Shown: positions 8,403 to 17,149 of the stretch, piece after piece
How positions within the stretch are numbered: position 1 is the first letter of the stretch
How the letters are laid out: each line of letters opens with the position of its first letter
NCBI RefSeq assembly: GCF_003990725.2
Contig: NZ_CP030064.1
Location: 2,232,001-2,296,000, forward strand
Length of the DNA: 64,000 bases
Direction: 5' to 3'
From: Halorubrum sp. PV6
GTDB taxonomy: Archaea; Halobacteriota; Halobacteria; Halobacteriales; Haloferacaceae
Position numbers and translations under genes: made by a program
Notes under the pieces: model-generated
Seen by the model: the letters and a program-made list of their open reading frames with translations, nothing else
What the model was told of the DNA's origin: nothing
The model's database searches: none

Positions 8403-9725
8403 ATGGGAGACAATCCCGCAGATCGTGTCAGTAGACGCTCGTTCGTTAAATACAGCGGCGCCGCCGGCGTCACCGGTGCGCTGGCCGGCTGTAGCAGCAA
8501 CGGTGGTGGCGGTGGTGGCGGTGGTGGCGGCGACGGCAGCGACGGGAGTGACGGCAGCGACGGTGGCGATGGAAGCGGCAGCAGCGACGGGAGCGACGGG
8601 AGCGACGCGCCCGACGAGGTGATCATCGGCTCGAACCACCCGCTGAGCGGATCGCTCAGCAACACCGGCGAGCGGATGGATCAGGCCGTCAAACTGGCGG
8701 CGATGATCAAAAACGAGGCGGGCGGCATCGAGTCGCTGGACGGCGCGGAACTCAGCGTCGTCAGCGGGGACAACGAGGGGGCACAGGAGCTCGGCGGCGA
8801 GGTCGCACAGGAGCTCATCGACGAGGGCGCGAGCGTGTTGACCGGCTGTTACTCCTCGCCGGTGACGAGCGCGGCGACCCGAACCGCGGAGAGCGCGGGC
8901 GTCCCGTTCGTCATCTCGGTGTCCGTGGCCAACTCGATTTTACAGGAGACGCAGCTGAACTACGCGTACCGACCCCAGCCGCCGGCGAACCAGATGGCGG
9001 TCGACCACGCGCGCCTGCTCGCCGACGCGATCCGGAACGCCGGCGAGGAGATTGAGACCGCGGGACTGTTCTACATCGACATCAGCTTCGGCCAGTCGGT
9101 GCGCGACGCGCTCCGTGAGGAACTGCCGGCCAACGACATCGAGATCGTCGCCGAGACCGCCATCGGCTTCGGTGAAACCGCCGACACGCAGGTCACGACG
9201 CTGCGGGACGCCGACCCCGACGCGGTGATCGCGACAACCTACCGGCAGGAGACGATCGAGCTGGTCAACGCGATGAACAACCAGAACTACCAGCCGAAGT
9301 ACGTCACCGGCTGCTCGAACGCGGCGATGAACGACGTCAGCGCGCTCGAAGAGATGGGCGACACCGTCGAGGGCGGGTTCGCGACCAACTTCGCGCTCGA
9401 CCCGACCTCCGACGCCGCGGGCGAGGTTCGGTCGCGCTTCGAGTCCGAGTTCGAGACCAGCTTCGACGCGAACGTCGCGATGACCTACGCGGCGACCCAG
9501 GTCATCATCGCGGCGATAGAGGAGGCGGGGTCGGCCGACCCCGACGACATCAACGACGCGTTAGGGGAGATCACCGTCGAGGATCACATCGCGGCGATGC
9601 CGCCGATCACCTTCGCCGACAACGGCGAAAACGAGAACTCGCTCGCCCCGCTGTTCCAGGTCCAGGACCTCAGAGACCGCGTCATCGCACCCGAGGAGTT
9701 CGCTGAGTCCGACGTGCAGTTCTGA
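8403..9725 (+). CDS. Liv-type ABC transporter substrate-binding lipoprotein
   Basis: A 440-residue extracellular binding protein. A Tat signal (SRRSFVKYSG) is followed by a lipobox LAGC with Cys30 as the likely lipidated residue, then a Gly/Ser/Asp linker of about 35 residues that tethers it to the membrane surface. The mature part is a type I periplasmic-binding (LivJ/amide) fold: IIGSNHPLSGSLSNTGERMDQ, a GCYSSPVTSA motif and AYRPQPPANQM. The family binds amino acids, amides, urea or aromatic acids; the ligand cannot be read from sequence. The permease genes follow directly. Confidence 0.92.
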   Translation: MGDNPADRVSRRSFVKYSGAAGVTGALAGCSSNGGGGGGGGGGDGSDGSDGSDGGDGSGSSDGSDGSDAPDEVIIGSNHPLSGSLSNTGERMDQAVKLAAMIKNEAGGIESLDGAELSVVSGDNEGAQELGGEVAQELIDEGASVLTGCYSSPVTSAATRTAESAGVPFVISVSVANSILQETQLNYAYRPQPPANQMAVDHARLLADAIRNAGEEIETAGLFYIDISFGQSVRDALREELPANDIEIVAETAIGFGETADTQVTTLRDADPDAVIATTYRQETIELVNAMNNQNYQPKYVTGCSNAAMNDVSALEEMGDTVEGGFATNFALDPTSDAAGEVRSRFESEFETSFDANVAMTYAATQVIIAAIEEAGSADPDDINDALGEITVEDHIAAMPPITFADNGENENSLAPLFQVQDLRDRVIAPEEFAESDVQF

Positions 9726-9730
9726 CCCAC

Positions 9731-10702
9731 ATGCTCTCTTCGTTTTTCCTTGACGCCTGCGGTCGGGAAGCGGCCGCCGTCGTCGGCGCGCTCGACGCGA
9801 CCGCGGCGCCGGCCGTTCTCGGGCTCTCGCTTCCGTCTCCGACGATCTTCGCGCAGTACTTCGTGTTCGCCGTGTTGCTCGGGGGGATATACGGCCTCGT
9901 CGCGCTGGGGCTGACGATGATCTTCGGCGTGATGGACGTGATCAACTTCGCGCACGGCGCGCTGATGGTGGTCGCGATGTACGCCGTGCTCGTGTTTTCG
10001 GACGCCACGGGGCTCTCGCCGTTCTTCGCGATCCCCTTCGCCGTCGTGCTGCTTTTCGCCGTCGGCATCGGTATCTACCGGTCGACGATCGCGCCCATCA
10101 TCGACGCGCCACAGGAGAACCAGCTCATCGTCACCTTCGGCGTCCTGTTGATCCTCGTCAGCGGCGTCGAGATGATCTTCGGCTCTGACCCCCGACAGCT
10201 GGGGCTCGACCTCGGCTCGCTCGAACTCTCCGGCGTGTTCGTGCCGCGGGGACAGCTGTACGCGCTCGTCATCGCACTCATCGCGCTGTCGGGAACGTGG
10301 CTGTTCCTCCAGCGGACGATGCTGGGCCGGGCGATCCGCGGGACCGCCGACAACCGCGACGGCGCGCAGTACGTCGGGATCGACGTCCCGCGGATCGACG
10401 CGCTCACGTTCGGGATCGGCGCCGCGTTGGCCGGGCTCGCGGGAGGGGTGATCCCCCTCTTCCAGTCGTTCACGCCGGCGCTCGGCGACCAGTACCTGAT
10501 AAACGCGTTCGTCGTCGTCGTGTTGGGGGGGCTCGGCTCCTTCCCCGGCGCGTTCGTCGGCGGGCTCATCATCGGCTTCATCCAAGTGTTCGGCGGAGCG
10601 TACTTGGGCGGTTCCACCTACCAGATCGTGATATTCCTCGCATTCATCCTCGTGTTGCTCGTGAAACCGGAAGGACTGCTCGGAGGGAGCGCCGATGAGT
10701 AA
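9731..10702 (+). CDS. Liv-type ABC transporter permease, LivH-like
   Basis: A 323-residue polytopic membrane protein with about eight hydrophobic segments. Typical LivH features are GLVALGLTMIFGVMDVINFAHG near residue 55 and the C-terminal FVVVVLGGLGSFPGAFVGGL loop that contacts the ATPase. It starts 5 bp after the binding-protein stop and overlaps the second permease by 8 bp. It forms one half of the channel of the importer. Confidence 0.93.
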   Translation: MLSSFFLDACGREAAAVVGALDATAAPAVLGLSLPSPTIFAQYFVFAVLLGGIYGLVALGLTMIFGVMDVINFAHGALMVVAMYAVLVFSDATGLSPFFAIPFAVVLLFAVGIGIYRSTIAPIIDAPQENQLIVTFGVLLILVSGVEMIFGSDPRQLGLDLGSLELSGVFVPRGQLYALVIALIALSGTWLFLQRTMLGRAIRGTADNRDGAQYVGIDVPRIDALTFGIGAALAGLAGGVIPLFQSFTPALGDQYLINAFVVVVLGGLGSFPGAFVGGLIIGFIQVFGGAYLGGSTYQIVIFLAFILVLLVKPEGLLGGSADE

Positions 10703-11774
10703 CGCGCTCTCCCGCGCCGTCGATCGATACGGCGCGTTCCGAGACGAGTGGTACGCGCTCCCGGCGTTGGTCGCGGTGAGCCTCCTCGTGCTCGCCGCGG
10801 TGCCGTTCCTCCGGCAGCTCGCGCTGTTCGGAGTCGCGCCGCTGGGGTGGCTCAGCCTGAACATGCTCATCATCACCCTCGTCTGGGCGACGACCGCGCA
10901 GGCGTGGAACATCATGTCCGGGTACACCGGGCAGTTCTCGTTCGGGCACGCCGCGTTCTTCGGACTCGGCGCCTACACGACGATCATCCTCACCGGGACC
11001 TTCGGCATCTCCCCGTGGGTCGGGATGCTCCTCAGCAGCGTCATCGCGGCGGTGTACGGGTTGCTAATCGGCGCGCTGACCTTCCGATACGACCTGGAGG
11101 GCCACTACTTCGCGCTGGCGACGCTGGCGTTCGCGGAGCTGTTACGCTACGTGTTCACGAACGTCGCGCAGCTCGGCGGCGCGAGCGGCTTCTTCCGGCC
11201 GCTCGCGCGCGAGTACGCCGACGGGCCGGGGCTGGCCGCGTTCCAGTTCACCGGCGACCTCCCGTACTACTACCTGATCCTCGGGTTCCTGACCGTCGTC
11301 ACCGTCGTGTCGCTCGCGATCAACCGGTCGCAGCTCGGCTACTACCTGTTCGCGATCCGCGAGCGGGAGCAGGCCGCGGCCGCCATCGGGGTCCCGACGT
11401 ACCGGTACAAGCTGCTGGCCGTCGCCGTGAGCGCCTTCTTTACCGCGTGGCCCGGCGCGTTCTGGGCGATGTACTTCAACACGATCCGCCCCTCGACGGT
11501 GTTCGACCTGCTCGTCAACGTCGAGATTCTCCTGCCGGCCATCGTCGGCGGGGTCGGCACCGTCCTCGGGCCGATCGTGGGGTCGCTCATCGTCATCCCG
11601 GTCGGCGAGTTCGTCCGGCAGTCCTTCGAGATTCCCGGACTGAACAACGCCGTCTACGGGGCCATCCTCATCGCGATCGTGTTGTACAGCCCGAAGGGCG
11701 TCATCTCGTGGCCGTCCCGGTTCGTCGACCTGCTCCGGGCGCGCACCGACCTCTTGGACGACGATGCCGCCTGA
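10695..11774 (+). CDS. Liv-type ABC transporter permease, LivM-like
   Basis: A 359-residue membrane protein. The LivM hallmark segments are visible: AWNIMSGYTGQFSFGHAAFFGLGAY near residue 75, LEGHYFALATLAFAELLR, and LLPAIVGGVGTVLGPIVGSL, the coupling loop. It overlaps the LivH-like gene by 8 bp and the following MmgE/PrpD gene by 11 bp, which places the first PrpD protein in the transporter operon. Confidence 0.93.
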   Translation: MSNALSRAVDRYGAFRDEWYALPALVAVSLLVLAAVPFLRQLALFGVAPLGWLSLNMLIITLVWATTAQAWNIMSGYTGQFSFGHAAFFGLGAYTTIILTGTFGISPWVGMLLSSVIAAVYGLLIGALTFRYDLEGHYFALATLAFAELLRYVFTNVAQLGGASGFFRPLAREYADGPGLAAFQFTGDLPYYYLILGFLTVVTVVSLAINRSQLGYYLFAIREREQAAAAIGVPTYRYKLLAVAVSAFFTAWPGAFWAMYFNTIRPSTVFDLLVNVEILLPAIVGGVGTVLGPIVGSLIVIPVGEFVRQSFEIPGLNNAVYGAILIAIVLYSPKGVISWPSRFVDLLRARTDLLDDDAA

Positions 11775-13092
11775 GCCCGACCGCGAGCTGGCGACGTTCG
11801 CCGCGGAGCTCGAGACGGACGCGATTCCAGACCGGGTCCGCGACCGCGTGGGGCTCACCGTCGCCGACACGCTCGGCGCGATCGTCGCGGGGTCGACCGA
11901 CGACGCGGTCGGCGCGCTCGCGCGGCGCTGGACCGACGGCGTCTCGGGCGGGGCGACGGTCATCGGCGCCGACGGCGGCGAGACGGTCCCGCCGCTCGCG
12001 GCGCTGTGTAACGGCGCGGCGGGGACCGTCCTCGAACTCGACGAGGGACACCGGTTCGCCGCCGGCCACCCCGCGATTCACGTGTTGCCGGCGCTCTTGG
12101 CCGACGCGGAGATCGGGTACGGCGACAGCGACGCGTTCGTGCGCTCGTTCGTCGCGGGGTACGAGGTCGCCGTCCGAACCGCCCGCGCGCTCGGCACGCT
12201 CCAGTCTGGGTACCACCCGCACGGCGTGTGGGGGGCGGTCGGCGGCGCGGCCGCGGTGGCCCGCTCGCGCGAGCTCGACCCGGAGACGACGCGGTCGGCC
12301 ATGGCGATCGCGGCGAACTACGCCCAACACACCCGGTTCGAGGCCGCGACGGAGGGCGCGACCGTGCGGAACGCCTACGCGGGCATGAGCAACCTCGCGG
12401 CGCTGGTCGCCGCCGATCAGGCCGAAGCCGGGTTCGGCGGCCTCCGGAACGGGGTCGCCCGGCACCTCGAACACGCCGCCGCGGGCGACGTCGACGAGTC
12501 GGCCCTCACCGCCGGGCTGGGCGACCGGTGGGAGATCGAACACGGGTACTTCAAGATCCACGCCGCGTGCCGGTACACGCACCCGGCGCTGGACGCCGTC
12601 GCGGCGCTCGAAGCCGAGGTGGACCCGAGCGCGGTCGAGTCGGTCCGCGTCGAGACGTACCCGGCGGCCGCGCGGCTGACGGAGCCGCGGCCGCGGAACC
12701 AACTGCAAGCGAAGTTCTCGATCCCGTTCGCGGTCGCAACGGCGCTGCTTCGCGGCGACTCCGGGCCGCCCGCGTTCACGGACGAGGCGATAACGCCCGA
12801 GGCCATCGCCTTAGCCGAGCGCGTGACCGTCGCCGTCGACGACGAGTTCGCCGCCCGTGCCCCCGAACAGCGGGGCGCCCGCGTGACGGTCGAGACCGCG
12901 GACGGGCGACGGTCACACGAGGTCGCCGCGCCGCGCGGGGGCGAACACAACCCCTTCGAGGAGGCGCGGCTCGAAGCGAAGTTCCGGGACCTGGTCGCGC
13001 CGGTGATCGGGGCGGACCGGGCGGCCACGCTCTGGGAGCGCGCCAGGACGCCGGCGCCGCCGCGCGTCCTCTGTACGCTCGCGAGCCGGTAG
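11764..13092 (+). CDS. MmgE/PrpD family protein (first copy)
   Basis: A 442-residue protein of the family that contains 2-methylcitrate dehydratase, cis-aconitate decarboxylase and iminodisuccinate epimerase. Family blocks seen: VADTLGAIVAGS, AALCNGAAGTVLELDEGH, HPAIHVLPALLADAE, YHPHGVWGAVGGAAA and HAACRYTHPALDA. It carries no metal or Fe-S motif. It overlaps livM by 11 bp, so it is co-expressed with the importer and probably acts on the imported compound or its dicarboxylic product. The exact reaction cannot be assigned because family members differ in chemistry. Confidence 0.88.
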   Translation: MPPEPDRELATFAAELETDAIPDRVRDRVGLTVADTLGAIVAGSTDDAVGALARRWTDGVSGGATVIGADGGETVPPLAALCNGAAGTVLELDEGHRFAAGHPAIHVLPALLADAEIGYGDSDAFVRSFVAGYEVAVRTARALGTLQSGYHPHGVWGAVGGAAAVARSRELDPETTRSAMAIAANYAQHTRFEAATEGATVRNAYAGMSNLAALVAADQAEAGFGGLRNGVARHLEHAAAGDVDESALTAGLGDRWEIEHGYFKIHAACRYTHPALDAVAALEAEVDPSAVESVRVETYPAAARLTEPRPRNQLQAKFSIPFAVATALLRGDSGPPAFTDEAITPEAIALAERVTVAVDDEFAARAPEQRGARVTVETADGRRSHEVAAPRGGEHNPFEEARLEAKFRDLVAPVIGADRAATLWERARTPAPPRVLCTLASR

Positions 13093-13121
13093 CGTCCGAC
13101 CGTTCTCGGCCCCGTCGCCCC

Positions 13122-13131
13122 ATACGCTTTT
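13122..13131 (+). promoter_or_regulatory. TATA-like box of the second MmgE/PrpD gene
   Basis: TACGCTTTTG lies about 26-34 bp before the ATG in a 63-bp gap. It is a weak but correctly spaced promoter candidate. Confidence 0.35.
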
Positions 13132-13155
13132 GTCCGCGACGCGCGTCCTCCGAGT

Positions 13156-14541
13156 ATGGCACGAGCACACACACGTGAGTGGGAGCGAGCCGTCGGCGAC
13201 TTCCTCGCGGCGCCCGTCGACGCGACGGCTCGCGAACACGGGCGGGCGGTGGTCGCGGACGTGCTGGCGGCCGCCGTGGCCGGGTCGGCGGCGCCGGGCG
13301 TCGCCGGGGTCGCGACGGGCGCGTCGTTCGCGGCGGGCGAGGCGACGATCCTCGGGACGGACCGGCGAGTCGCCCCGCCGCAGGCCGCCATGACGAACGC
13401 CGCGGCCGCCATCGCACAGGAGGTGGAGGAGGGGCACAACACGGGCGGCCACGTCGGTGCCGGGATCGTCGCCGGGGGGCTCGCGGCCGCGGAGGCGAAC
13501 GACGTCGACGGCGAGACGTTCGTCGACGCGTGTACGAAGGCCTACGAGGTCTGTGTGCGCCTCGAACGGGCAATATTCGCGATGAAAGCCCGGATGAACG
13601 ACGCGATCCCGTGGCTCGTCCGGAACCCGCACTCGACGTGGACGACGGTCGGGCCGGCGGTGACGAGCGCGCTCTGTCTGGACGCGACCGACGAGGAGCT
13701 GCGCGAGACGTTCCGGATCGCGGCGAACCTCGCGGTGGTCTCGATGCACGACCCGTACGCCGAGGGGCCGACGGCCCGGAACTTCACTGCGGGCTTTTCC
13801 GCGCAGGCCGGCGTGACCGCGGCGCTCACGGCGATGGCGGGAGTCGAGGGCTCGGAGGCGGCCATCGAGGCGGTGTACGACCCCTTCGAGGAGCTGCTTC
13901 CGGGGGGGTTCACCAGCCAGTTCGAGACGCTCGGCGAGGAGTGGGCGGTCGCGGAACACTACGTCAAACCCTACCCCTCCTGTCGGTACACCCACCCGCC
14001 GCTCGACGCGCTTCGCGAGGCGATAGACGGGCGAGACGTGGACCCGAGCGCCGTCGAGTCGATCACGGTCCGGACGTTCGCCAACGCGACCGACATGGCA
14101 CACGCCGCGCCGGAGACGATGACCGCCGGGAAGTTCTCCGCGCCGTACGTGCTGGCGACGTACCTCTGTCAGGGCGGCGTCGAACTCGACCATTTCACTC
14201 CCGAAGCGCTGGCCGACGAGACGGTCAGGGGCGTGGCCGCGCGCGTCGACCTGCGCGCCGACGACGGGTACGAGGCGGCCTTCCCCGAGTCGTGGGGCGC
14301 GAGCGTCGCCGTCGAACTGGATGACGGGACCACGCTGCGCGGCGCCCGCGACTACCCTCGCGGCGACTACCGAGACCCGATGCCCGAGGCGGCGTACAGA
14401 GCGCGGAACCGAACGCTGCTGGCGCACGGGCTCAGAACGGGCGAGACCGGCGACGACGAGCGCGTCGACGCGGCGCTCGACGCCCTCGACGCCGTGGCGG
14501 AGCGACCGGTTCGGTCGACGGTCGACGCGCTCAGCCTGTAA
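13156..14541 (+). CDS. MmgE/PrpD family protein (second copy)
   Basis: A 461-residue paralogue of the preceding gene with the same order of blocks: VADVLAAAVAGS, AAMTNAAAAIAQEVEEGHN, NPHSTWTTVGPAVTSAL, NFTAGFSAQAGVTAA and YPSCRYTHPPLDAL. The two copies are clearly diverged, for instance in the 'EGH' region and around the TWTTVG block, so they may use different substrates or form a hetero-oligomer. It lies 63 bp after the first copy and before the IclR regulator. Acid-chain dehydratase, decarboxylase or epimerase chemistry is possible. Confidence 0.88.
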   Translation: MARAHTREWERAVGDFLAAPVDATAREHGRAVVADVLAAAVAGSAAPGVAGVATGASFAAGEATILGTDRRVAPPQAAMTNAAAAIAQEVEEGHNTGGHVGAGIVAGGLAAAEANDVDGETFVDACTKAYEVCVRLERAIFAMKARMNDAIPWLVRNPHSTWTTVGPAVTSALCLDATDEELRETFRIAANLAVVSMHDPYAEGPTARNFTAGFSAQAGVTAALTAMAGVEGSEAAIEAVYDPFEELLPGGFTSQFETLGEEWAVAEHYVKPYPSCRYTHPPLDALREAIDGRDVDPSAVESITVRTFANATDMAHAAPETMTAGKFSAPYVLATYLCQGGVELDHFTPEALADETVRGVAARVDLRADDGYEAAFPESWGASVAVELDDGTTLRGARDYPRGDYRDPMPEAAYRARNRTLLAHGLRTGETGDDERVDAALDALDAVAERPVRSTVDALSL

Positions 14542-14543
14542 GA

Positions 14544-14559
14544 CAGAACGAACGTTTTG
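14544..14559 (+). promoter_or_regulatory. Palindromic operator candidate before the iclR-type gene
   Basis: CAGAACG-AA-CGTTTTG is a palindrome with one mismatch; the core is AACG-AA-CGTT. It lies about 20 bp upstream of a TATA-like GATACATTAC (14581-14590), itself about 27 bp before the regulator's ATG. A further half-site GCAGAACGG follows at 14565. IclR proteins bind such 15-16 bp palindromes, so autoregulation is likely. Confidence 0.5.
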
Positions 14560-14612
14560 GCAGGCAGAACGGACGCGACAGATACATTACCCGCCCGAGC
14601 GATCGGGTACGT

Positions 14613-15389
14613 ATGGCACGCGACGACACACCAAACGCGGCGTCGGTCGGGGCGACAGAACGGTCGTTCAGTATCATCGAACAGTTGGGCGAACGCGGCG
14701 GGTGTGGCGTCTCGGAGTTGGCGGAGTCGCTGCCGATTTCGAAGAGCACGGTCCACAACCACCTCCAGACGCTCCGGAGTCTGGGGTACGTCGTGCAGGA
14801 CGGCGACGAGTACCGGCTCGGGCTGCAGTTCCTCGGGCTCGGCGACCGGGCTCGCCAGCATCACGACCTGTACCACGTCGCCAAACCCGAGACGGACAGC
14901 TTGGTCGAGGCGGTCGGGGAGCGCGCGCAGGTGATGGTCGAGGACGACGGCGTCGGCATCTACGTCTACCAGTCGCTGGCCGACCAGGCGGTGCGGACGG
15001 ACTCGCACATCGGAACCGTCGTCGACCTCCACGCCACGTCGGTCGGGAAGGCGTACCTCGCGCACCTCCCCGACGACCGCTTAGACGAGGTGCTGGAGGC
15101 GATCAGCTTCACGGAGCAGACGCCGGACACGCTGACCGAGGTCGAATCGCTCCGGGCCGAACTCGACGAGATCGCGGAGCGCGGGTACGCGTTCAACGAC
15201 GAGGAGCGAACCGTGGGGATGCGCGCGGTGGGCGCGCCGATCCTCTCCGCGGACGACGACCGCGTCCTCGGCGCCATCAGCGTCTCGGGACCGACGACCC
15301 GGATGAAGGGGACGTGGTACCGCGAGGAGGTCCCCGAGATGGTGGCACAGTCCGCACAGATCATCGGGATTCGAGCGACGTACTCGTAG
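14613..15389 (+). CDS. IclR family transcriptional regulator
   Basis: A 258-residue regulator with an N-terminal winged helix (about 14-75: FSIIEQLGERGGCGVSELAESLPISKSTVHNHL, where the last part is the recognition helix) and a C-terminal GAF-like ligand domain with HIGTVVDLHATSVGKAYLAHLP and FNDEERTVGMRAVGAPI. IclR proteins sense small metabolites and control catabolic operons. It closes the cluster of importer and PrpD genes, so it is the best candidate controller of this island. Palindromes of one type flank the gene on both sides. Confidence 0.92.
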   Translation: MARDDTPNAASVGATERSFSIIEQLGERGGCGVSELAESLPISKSTVHNHLQTLRSLGYVVQDGDEYRLGLQFLGLGDRARQHHDLYHVAKPETDSLVEAVGERAQVMVEDDGVGIYVYQSLADQAVRTDSHIGTVVDLHATSVGKAYLAHLPDDRLDEVLEAISFTEQTPDTLTEVESLRAELDEIAERGYAFNDEERTVGMRAVGAPILSADDDRVLGAISVSGPTTRMKGTWYREEVPEMVAQSAQIIGIRATYS

Positions 15390-15402
15390 TCGTTCGGGAG
15401 CA

Positions 15403-15418
15403 CAGAACGACCGTTCGA
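15403..15418 (+). promoter_or_regulatory. Second copy of the GAACG-N2-CGTTC palindrome
   Basis: CAGAACGACCGTTCGA contains the perfect GAACG-AC-CGTTC palindrome. It starts 14 bp after the regulator's stop codon and shares CAGAACGA-CGTT with the site in front of the gene. It may be another binding site of the same regulator or the remnant of an operator for a lost neighbour. Confidence 0.4.
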
Positions 15419-16195
15419 TCAGCGTGTATCTGCGGGCGTCGCCGTCGCGTCGAGTGCTCGAAGCGCACGCTGTTACATCTATACGAGTGTAATGGAATTT
15501 GCTCAACCTGCGTCGGTGAAAACCGATGTCGCTACGCTCGTTGCGGTGAGGTGAGTGTGACCCGCCGTTCGCGCCGACCTACCAGATTTGTATATAGTAT
15601 TGAAAAAATATATGACTACGAGTCAATGTATTTCGAGATCAAGAACCCGAAGAGCGGAGTAGATCTGGCCCAGAAGGGCTAAAAGCACACATAAGCCCCT
15701 AGCGAGGCACCGAGACGCGTACGACCGATCCGAGAGCGGCGACCGGCGCTCGGAGGCGACCTATCGAACCGCTCGCCGCGACGATTACACAGAGTGCTTC
15801 AAGACCCGGAGAATAATACTTTAGGGCACCCTAACGGCTGAATTTCTACTCACTCGGCTGACTCCATCGAGCCATCGAGGAGGTACGGTCGGTACCGTAT
15901 AATTCGGCAGATAACATCCTTGAAATAGCGTCGTTTCAATATCGTATTCGTATTTTTAAATATACTCGACAGCCCCAGCAGCCGCGCAGCGACCCGAGGC
16001 GGAGCCGGTTTCGGCGCGGTCACAGTCGCGGCACGGGGGCTCCGGCGTCTACCGAGGGCCGGTACAGACGGCATGGCTACGCGGAGGGAGCAACGCTCGG
16101 GACGGAAGCCGAAACCCGCCCCCCGAGACGACGACGCACCCAGCCGAGGCTACGCGACCGCAGAGGGTGCGAGAGTTATTTAAAAGGAGTTGCGC
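15419..16195. other. Gene-poor, partly AT-rich intergenic region
   Basis: About 780 bases without a convincing gene, between the iclR-type gene and pdxS. AT-rich patches occur at about 15590-15640 and 15895-15965, against GC-rich surroundings. A tiny frame at 15626-15682 (MYFEIKNPKSGVDLAQKG) has no upstream support and may be a gene remnant. A T-rich minus-strand stretch (CTTTTAAATAACTC, about 16173-16187) just after the pdxS stop could end pdxS transcription. No terminal inverted repeats or transposase were seen. Confidence 0.5.
15821..15834. promoter_or_regulatory. TTAGG-N4-CCTAA palindrome, DtxR-type iron box candidate
   Basis: TTAGGGCACCCTAA is a perfect palindrome around CA. The half-site TTAGG resembles the box bound by DtxR/SirR/Idr iron- or manganese-dependent repressors in haloarchaea. 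An AT-rich GAATAATACT abuts it on the left. No obvious gene begins nearby, so it may serve a small RNA, a lost gene, or be a chance match. Confidence 0.35.
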
Positions 16196-17104
16196 TCAGA
16201 CGCCGCGGCTCTGCAGTTTCTCCTCTTCGGGCATGTCCTCGTTCGACTGCCCTTTCATCCCCTTGCCGGTACCGCTCGCGATGCGGGCGAGCTCCTCCGG
16301 GTCGTCCCAGTTGTTGACGGCCTCGACGATGGCGGTGCCCATCGCTTCGGGGTCCTCCGCGCCGAAGATGCCGGAGCCGACGAAGATGCCATCACAGCCG
16401 TGGTACATCATCAGCGCGGCGTCCGCGGGGGTCGCGATGCCGCCGGCAGCGAAGTTGACGACCGGGAGGCGCTCGGCCTCGGCGGTCTCGTGAACCAGGT
16501 CGCGGGGGGCGCCGTGTTCGCGGGCCCACTTCTCGCGCTCCTCGTAGTTGAGTCCGGTGAGCGTCCGGATCTGGTTTTTGATGGTGCGCTGGTGTTGGAC
16601 CGCCTGGTTCACGTCGCCGGTGCCGGCCTCGCCCTTCGTCCGGATCATCGCCGCGCCCTCGCGGATGCGCCGGAGCGCCTCCGGAAGGTTGCGGGCGCCG
16701 CAGACGAACGGCGACGAGAAGTCGCGTTTGTCGGTGTGGTACTCGTCGTCGGCGGGCGTGAGCACCTCCGACTCGTCGATCATGTCGACGCCGAGCGCCT
16801 CCAGGATCTCCGACTCCTTGCGGTGGCCGATACGCGATTTCCCCATCACCGGGATCGACACCTCGTCGATGACCTCGGGGACGCGCTCGGGGTCGGGCAT
16901 CCGGGCGACGCCGCCGCGCTTGCGGATGTCGGCCGGGACGTGTTCCAACACCATCACGGCGACCGCGCCGGCGTCCTCCGCGATCCGGGCCTGTTCGCGG
17001 TTGACGACGTCCATGATGACGCCGCCTTTCTGCATCCGCGCGAAGCCGCGCTTGACCAGGTCGGTCCCCCGCTTCAGCTCCTCTAAATCCGTGGCCTCTG
17101 CCAT
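16196..17104 (-). CDS. pdxS: Pyridoxal 5'-phosphate synthase, PdxS subunit
   Basis: A 302-residue TIM-barrel enzyme that makes PLP from ribose 5-phosphate, glyceraldehyde 3-phosphate and ammonia. Highly conserved blocks are present: [62 protein letters not shown] and [16 protein letters not shown] followed by [10 protein letters not shown]. The active-site lysines fall in the MGKSRIGH and RTKGEAGTG motifs. The glutaminase partner PdxT is not next to it. The start ATG lies 24-30 bp after a TATA-like box, so the mRNA is probably leaderless. Confidence 0.97.
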   Translation of the reverse strand: MAEATDLEELKRGTDLVKRGFARMQKGGVIMDVVNREQARIAEDAGAVAVMVLEHVPADIRKRGGVARMPDPERVPEVIDEVSIPVMGKSRIGHRKESEILEALGVDMIDESEVLTPADDEYHTDKRDFSSPFVCGARNLPEALRRIREGAAMIRTKGEAGTGDVNQAVQHQRTIKNQIRTLTGLNYEEREKWAREHGAPRDLVHETAEAERLPVVNFAAGGIATPADAALMMYHGCDGIFVGSGIFGAEDPEAMGTAIVEAVNNWDDPEELARIASGTGKGMKGQSNEDMPEEEKLQSRGV

Positions 17105-17127
17105 GGTCTAAGCAAGGGTCGCCGGAC

Positions 17128-17149
17128 ACTTAACGGGTCGCTTTGACCC
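17128..17149 (-). promoter_or_regulatory. pdxS promoter with adjacent inverted repeat
   Basis: On the minus strand GTTAAGT (17128-17134) lies 24-30 bp before the pdxS start. Directly upstream is an inverted repeat GGGTC-N5-GACCC (17135-17149), touching the TATA box at the BRE position. Control by a repressor or activator is possible. Confidence 0.4.

Noticed and set aside
15850-16074. Possible 74-residue minus-strand protein in the gene-poor region
   Set aside because: Half the sequence is Arg/Pro-rich and the other half AT-rich with a different codon bias; there is no promoter at a good distance.
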